This document shows positions 59,013 to 64,000 of a DNA stretch of 64,000 nt, piece after piece. The notes under the pieces are model-generated. The model had not been told where the DNA came from and ran no database searches. It saw only the letters and a program-made list of their open reading frames with translations. The stretch is from Magnolia sinica (taxonomy: Eukaryota > Streptophyta > Magnoliopsida > Magnoliales > Magnoliaceae): positions 83,356,862-83,420,861 of the forward strand of contig NC_080584.1 in the NCBI RefSeq assembly GCF_029962835.1. Direction: 5' to 3'. The translations under genes were made by a program, and so were the position numbers. How positions within the stretch are numbered: the stretch's first letter is position 1; every line of letters begins with the position of its first letter.

Positions 59013-59604
59013 TAGAGTTGTATACGAGCTAAACCGAATCGAGCTTGGTCACTAGCTGACCCCAATTCAAACTCGGCTCGGCCCATTCCTGATTGGCTGG
59101 CTCAGCTCGATTCAATCAGCAGCTCAGGCTAGTTCACGTAAAGCTTGGGTCAAGAATGAGCATGTGCGACAATTTTTCAAATACATTGAGTGCGCCTTTA
59201 ATTTTTCCCAGTATATAAAACAGTAGCAGCAATTTACAAATATTTCATCCAATAATCAGTAGACAACATCAAAATCTAGATAAAGGGTATTTGTTTCTTA
59301 TCCATACCTTCCTGCTGCTAGCCGACACTTAGTTGAGTCATTTCATCAAACACTTGTTGAGCAACATCAATATCAAAATAACTGAGTCACCAAACTGGTT
59401 CGATCTGAATTTGATTCGAGTTGGGGTTCGATCCTAATCGATTCGAGCCCGGACAAACTCGAACTCAGCTTAAATTTTTTACAAGCTCCAAAAATCAGCT
59501 CGACTCATCTTGAACTCAGTTTCAAACCGAGTCGAACCGAAATTTTTCGAGTCAGATCGAGCGGAGCGAGTTAACCGAGCTAACTTGGTTAGTGTACAGC
59601 TCTG
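59013..59604. mobile_element. hAT-like non-autonomous element, copy 1
   Basis: Begins TAGAGTTGTATACGAGCT and ends GTTAGTGTACAGCTCTG, an inverted pair. GTCATATT (59005-59012) and GTCAAATT (59605-59612) flank it, an 8 bp duplication with one difference. Subterminal parts are rich in CTCGGCTCGG and CGAGTCG words. Confidence 0.78.
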
Positions 59605-59619
59605 GTCAAATTTCTAGGA

Positions 59620-60410
59620 CGAACTTGGCACCGAACCTTACGTATAGCTCCGAGTTTTGCCAATGAGAAAAGATATCAAGTGAAGGAGGCGTGCGCATTT
59701 GGATTACTGAGCCACTTGATTAGACTTGAATGCATCCATCATGCCACGTGGCAACCCACCCACGAATACGATCACCCCAACTACCTATAATTTTGCTGAG
59801 ATCTTCTAGCCTTAGATTTCTCATTTCCTCAACCAAACGCTCCCAAACAAAATCCCTTGTTATTTCCCATCCAACCTTTTCCAGCTTCATTTATTTGCCA
59901 ATATGGCATCCCAACCGTTGGATTTCGATCGGTTTCAAAGGTGCTGATCCGAATAAGGGGGCCGTCCTGATTTTTGCCTCACGTGTGGATCGCCATTTGC
60001 ATGGCTTGGATGTCTTACAAGCACGAAAACATGACCTGCATTTTCGCTAATTGTATATTGGATTTCGATTCTGACGAGTGGGGTCCATGTTTCGGTAATC
60101 CAGACCGTTGGTATTGTTGGATCTCACGGTGGCTGGAGAACAGACTCAAAAACCTTGCATTGAAAGATCCCGGTTATTCAATTGGAGGTGGATCATTGTT
60201 GTCTTTCTGTTCTTGACCGTTGGTATTGTTGTATTTCTGTTATTCAGTGGGACAGAGCAGACGAACGGTCTGGATTACAGAACCGTGACCTCCAGTTATC
60301 AGATTTTTAAAAAGTGTAAAATATTCAGGCCCCATCGATCATATGTTTCCTTTCCTCTTTTGCCAGAATACATGTACACTGAATGTATGGGACTCGGATT
60401 CGGTGGCGAC
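59620..60410. other. Non-repetitive sequence with unrecognised open frames
   Basis: Frames of 106 (59730-60050), 80 (59974-60216) and 110 codons (60108-60440) overlap in different phases, and none has a known motif. A CACGTGGC G-box-like word lies near 59743. GACCGTTGGTATTGTTG occurs twice (about 60104 and 60217). It may be a promoter or transcribed non-coding region, but nothing proves it. Confidence 0.25.
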
Positions 60411-60413
60411 CCG

Positions 60414-60843
60414 GGCTCTGTGGGCCCCACCATTATGTAAGTGTTTTATCCACACCGTCCATCCATTTTCCAACTAATTTTAGGGTAGACCCAAAAAAAA
60501 TGAGATAGATCCAATTCTCAGGTGGATCACACCATAGGAAACAGTGATGATTGAACACCCACCGTTAAAAGATTTCCTAGGCCCACTGTAATATTTATTC
60601 GCCATCCAGCCCGTTGATTAGCTTAAACAGACCTGGATGAAAGTACAACATACATATCAGCTGGATCCAAAAGTTTCGTGGCCCACAGGAACTTTTTAAC
60701 ATCAGGCATTCAGTCACTACTCTTTCCTGTGGTGTGGTCCACCTGAAAATTATATGTGCCAAATTTTTGAGGTCATGTCCTAAAATGATCTGGAAAAATG
60801 GATGGACGGCGTGGATAAGGCACATACGTTATGGTGGGCCCAC
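60414..60843. mobile_element. MITE-1, well-preserved copy
   Basis: GCTCTGTGGGCCCCACCATT at the left and inverted CGTTATGGTGGGCCCACT at the right. All blocks are present in order: CCACACCGTCCATCCATTTT, TTTTAGGGTAGACCC, CAGGTGGATCACACCA, CACCCACCGTTAAAAG, a centre with GGATGAAAGTACAAC, and the inverted half with GTGGTGTGGTCCACCTGA and GGATGGACGGCGTGGATAAG. About 430 bp and nearly palindromic, so a transcript could fold into one long hairpin. Confidence 0.85.
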
Positions 60844-60949
60844 TTGGATGCATGCTGGGCTGATTCAAGCTGTCTGTCCAATGGACCACGGCCACATGCT
60901 AGTTATCAATCACTTGATCAATCACCATGAATAGAAAAACATTCATCAA

Positions 60950-61640
60950 TGGTTGGATTAAGATGTCCGATTAACACAATTTTTTTTTTTTATCAATGAT
61001 ACATCCGTTACAGACTTAACAGTTGGACGGTCTGGATCATCCAAAAATATATCCACGCGAGCCAGATCCAGTGATAGTAAGTTTGGGCGCATCTGATCCG
61101 CTCATAAGATGGCCCACCGTGCTAAAATGAATATAACCACACAATCAGGACAGTTGTCACAAATGGAGTCATCCAGATTTAGTTATGACTAAAAGAGGCT
61201 GATCTGATCATCTGGTGATCCACACGTTTACATAGAATCTAGATCAACGGTCAGTTTTTCTTAGCCGTTCATCTATTTTGTACACGAATGGCCCACCTGA
61301 TCATCATGTAGGACTGCATTTTGAGATATGGCATCAACCCAGTGAAGGATCATCTTTAACGATCTTGATATTGACACGTGTGCCTACTTCCCACGTGGGA
61401 TGCGAGTACACATTTAAACAGTGCAGTCGGACGAAGTACCCTTTGCAGTTCGCATTCAACCACCATTTATTTCTTTCCATTGTCGCTAGCAGGGAAGACT
61501 GGTCCGGTCGAAAGAGAAAAAAACCCTTACTACTCGGACAGGTGTGATAGTCCATACGCATGCACTGGGAAATCTAAGACAGAGAAAATTATTAGATCTA
61601 AACAAACCGTCAAAACGAGATTAGACTTATATAGATGATA
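60950..61640. other. Unassigned sequence with MITE-like words
   Basis: Words such as AACGGTCAG, GGCCCACCTGATC and GGATGGTC-like runs suggest decayed MITEs. ACACGTGTGCC and CCCACGTGGGA (61374-61400) are palindromic ACGT-core elements. No gene seen. Confidence 0.3.
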
Positions 61641-62024
61641 AAAAAATATACACCATATCATCACCTTAACCGTTGAAACCTTTCTAAGGGCCACTGTGAT
61701 GTTTTTTTTTTTTTAACCATCCAACCTATTCATAAAGTCATGTGGACATGGATGAAGTGAAAAAACAAATATCAACTTGATCCGAAACTTCTCCAGCTCC
61801 CAAGAAGTTTTTAATGGTGGACGTTCAATCCCCACTTTGTTGTCCACTTAAGCCCTGTACCTGCCTCATTTTATGGATCACACCTTAAAATGATCTGAGA
61901 AAAATGATGACCGGCGTGGATAAAACAATTACATTAGGGTGGGCCTCACAGATCCCTGCATGGACGGACTAGGCCGCAATCCGCGTCCTATGTGCACACA
62001 CCATTGCCCTTGGGGTATCGATGT

Positions 62025-62440
62025 TTTGAGCCTCACCATGATATATCTGTTATATTCAAACCATCCATCCATTTGAAGAGATAATTTTAGGGCATGAGAT
62101 AAAATATGAGGCTAATCCAATACTCAAGTGGACCATATCATAGAAGGCAGTGTGGATTGGATGCCTACCATTGAAATCTTCTTGGGGCTGCAGAAGTATT
62201 GAATCAGGTATTTGCTTCTTTTTTTTTCCCCTTAATCAAGGTTTTTGTGATCTTTTGAACAAGTTGGATTGCAAATAAACATCATGGTGGACCCAAGGTT
62301 TCAATGGTGGTTGGCATTATCCCCACTACTTTCAACGGTATATTCCACCTGAGCGTTGGACCTGCCCCCATTTTTTTGGTTCATGCCTTAAAATGATCTT
62401 GTCAAATGGATGAACGGTTTAGATATAACATACACATCAA
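62025..62440. mobile_element. MITE-1, uninterrupted counterpart of the LTR-split copy
   Basis: GAGCCTCACCATGATATATC at the left and inverted AACGGTTTAGATATAACATAC at the right, with CTTTCAACGGTATATTCCAC unbroken. Confidence 0.7.
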
Positions 62441-63241
62441 GCCCCATCAACTTGATGACGCCAAGCGTGGATTGTGTATTACCCGTGTCACGACCTAGCT
62501 TTGTGGGGCTCACCATGAGTATGTTTTTTTTATCCATGTCATTCGTACATTTTAAAAAATCATTTTAGGGCATGAGCTCAAAAATGAGGCAGATGAAATA
62601 ATCTAGTGTACCACATCACAAGAAATAATAGGGATTAAATGCCTACCATTAAAAATAAAACATAATAAAATAATAAAAACCATTACTATGGTGGTAGCAA
62701 GTAAAAAAGTGCAGCAGCCGTATACAAATACTCATCTCCCAATTTGGCTTCCCAACTTGGTTATGTTTATTTGAATATAATTTTGTCAGTATGTGTTATA
62801 TCCACATAATTCATCCATTTTGCAAAATCATTTCACGGATTTTCCAAAATATGAGGAAGATTAAAAGCTTAAGTGAATCATATTACCATCATTCAATCCC
62901 CATTGCTAGTTGTAGGGTGGTCCAATTCTACTTTATCTGCTTGATTTTTTTCTCATTCCATAAAATAATTAGGCAAGATGAATGAATAGTGTGAATATAA
63001 TACATATACATAGTGGAGCCCACGAAACTATGCCACATAAATGCACATTGGCCCATCTACTATGCCATATAAATGCACATTGGTCCATCTATGTCTCCAG
63101 GTGACAGTGAAAGAATAAAGTAAGAATAAAATGATTTAATAAATTAATAATATTCAATTATAGGTAAGATGTAATGATGTGAGTTTTCCATTCCACTCCA
63201 CTACGGTAGTAGTCCATAAACCAAGTAGCTCAAGTCATATT

Positions 63242-63545
63242 TAGAGTTGTATACGAGCTAAACCGAATCGAGCTTGGTCACTAGCTGACCCCAATTCAAA
63301 CTCGGCTCGGCCCATTCCTGATTGGCTGGCTCAGCTCGATTCAATCAGCAGCTCGGGCTAGTTCAAGTCAAGTTTGGGTCAAGAATGAGCATGTGCGACA
63401 ATTTTTCAAATATATTGAGTGCACCTTTAATTTTTCACAGTATATAAAACAGTAGCAGCAATTTACAAGTATTTCATCAAATACGCAGTAGACAACATCA
63501 AAATCTAGATAAAGGGTATTAGTTTCTTATCCATACATTCCTGCT
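63242..63545. mobile_element. hAT-like element, copy 2, interrupted by an LTR
   Basis: The first 304 bases match 59013-59316 closely (TAGAGTTGTATACGAGCT onward), then the LTR begins. Confidence 0.78.
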
Positions 63546-64000
63546 TGTAACATCCTGGATTTTCACTGTTTTGGATTTTCAAAATTCCTTAAAAAAAATT
63601 TTAAAAAATTTAATTAACTTATAATATTACTTATTAGCCATTAGCACTCAATGTTAGTATACAGGGGTGGTACCAGAAAAGAACCGCACCAGTCCGATTA
63701 ATCAGCCGTAAGAAGCCAATAAATCCGCCCGATCACTTGAACATCAGATATAGTGTAACGTCCCACCCAACTAGAACAGTGTCCTGGAGCGTCCACGTAG
63801 GATTTGCCACAGGACCGTTCGTTTAAGCCATGCATAGTGAGGTATCACAAATAAATTAGACCAAGATTAACTCAATTGAATAGACCAGACGAGCCTTGAT
63901 AGAACCTGGTGCGGGCCTCCAAGCCAGATGGCCGTTTACACTTAGCGACAGCCCGTGCGGTCTACACTGCGACATGGGAAGGTCAGAAAATTATAAAAAT
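63546..64000 (+). mobile_element. Third copy of the long-LTR family, 5' part (runs off the window)
   Basis: Begins TGTAACATCCTGGATTTTCA exactly like 24217 and follows that copy closely to the window end. CTGCT precedes it (63541-63545). It could be a solo LTR or the left LTR of a longer element; the window does not show which. Confidence 0.88.

Larger units (their letters stand above)
54513..59316 (+). repeat. 1.8 kb duplication, copy 1 (interrupted by a solo LTR)
   Basis: Without the LTR at 55135-58182 this matches 61670-63545 in the same orientation, including MITE-1 halves, an AT-rich central part and the start of a hAT-like element. No gene was found in it. Confidence 0.88.
61670..63545 (+). 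repeat. 1.8 kb duplication, copy 2
   Basis: Uninterrupted counterpart of 54513-55134 joined to 58183-59316, in direct orientation. It keeps a short stretch near 62840-62900 that copy 1 has lost. It ends where an LTR begins at 63546. Confidence 0.88.

Noticed and set aside
59730-60440. A possible gene from three overlapping open frames
   Set aside because: The frames overlap in different phases, contain no known motif, and the region has phrases (CCGTTGG, GAACGGTCTGGAT) typical of the surrounding non-coding repeats.

Overview
This is plant nuclear DNA: a gene-poor, AT-rich, intergenic stretch built mostly from layered mobile-element relics. The angiosperm signs are the intron-bearing gene for a small mitochondrial ATP synthase subunit, TTTAGGG-like telomeric repeats, tRNA-derived SINEs, plant L1 LINE fragments and long-LTR solo LTRs. 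The very abundant palindromic repeat beginning like GGGCCCACCATGATGTATG, found throughout the window, is one I associate from memory with magnoliid-type genomes; that lineage call is unverified.

Layout. 0-9 kb: LINE relics, a Harbinger-like element (1741-2897) carrying an ACATGTG-rich array, a G-poor tract, and a GC-rich hAT-like element. 9.5-9.75 kb: the only convincing functional gene piece, exons 1 and 2 of an ATP synthase subunit e-like gene on the minus strand; its last exon is not found in the window. 10-17 kb: palindromic MITEs, a SINE with clean target duplications, a tandem duplication, and the left copy (11.7-16.7 kb) of a 5 kb segmental duplication. 18-21.6 kb: a head-to-tail array of a second MITE family beside TA microsatellites. 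22-24.2 kb: telomere-like repeats and about 338 bp tandem repeats. 24.2-27.7 kb: a complete-looking solo LTR with a perfect 5 bp target duplication. 28-29.6 kb: more palindromic MITEs.

29.3-42.7 kb is the highlight: six and a quarter tandem units of about 2.13 kb. Each full unit holds one intronless copy of a PEX7-like WD40 gene (receptor for PTS2 peroxisomal import), preceded by a 48 bp minisatellite, and the unit edge lies inside a palindromic MITE. All six copies are interrupted; copies 3 and 6 carry only two in-frame stops each. The array is cut on the right by a Tat/Ogre-like LTR-retrotransposon fossil fragment (from 42.7 kb).

46-51.4 kb: the right copy of the 5 kb segmental duplication. 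It contains a hAT element with perfect 8 bp target duplications, a SINE and two MITE-2 insertions; the SINE and the second MITE-2 are missing from the left copy, so their empty sites are visible. 52.7-64 kb: palindromic MITEs and a 1.8 kb duplication whose two copies are each interrupted by a copy of the same solo-LTR family at different points, each copy supplying the empty site for the other.

I see no rRNA, tRNA gene, CRISPR or operon-like organisation. No pathway is encoded here beyond the ATP synthase fragment and the decayed PEX7-like family.
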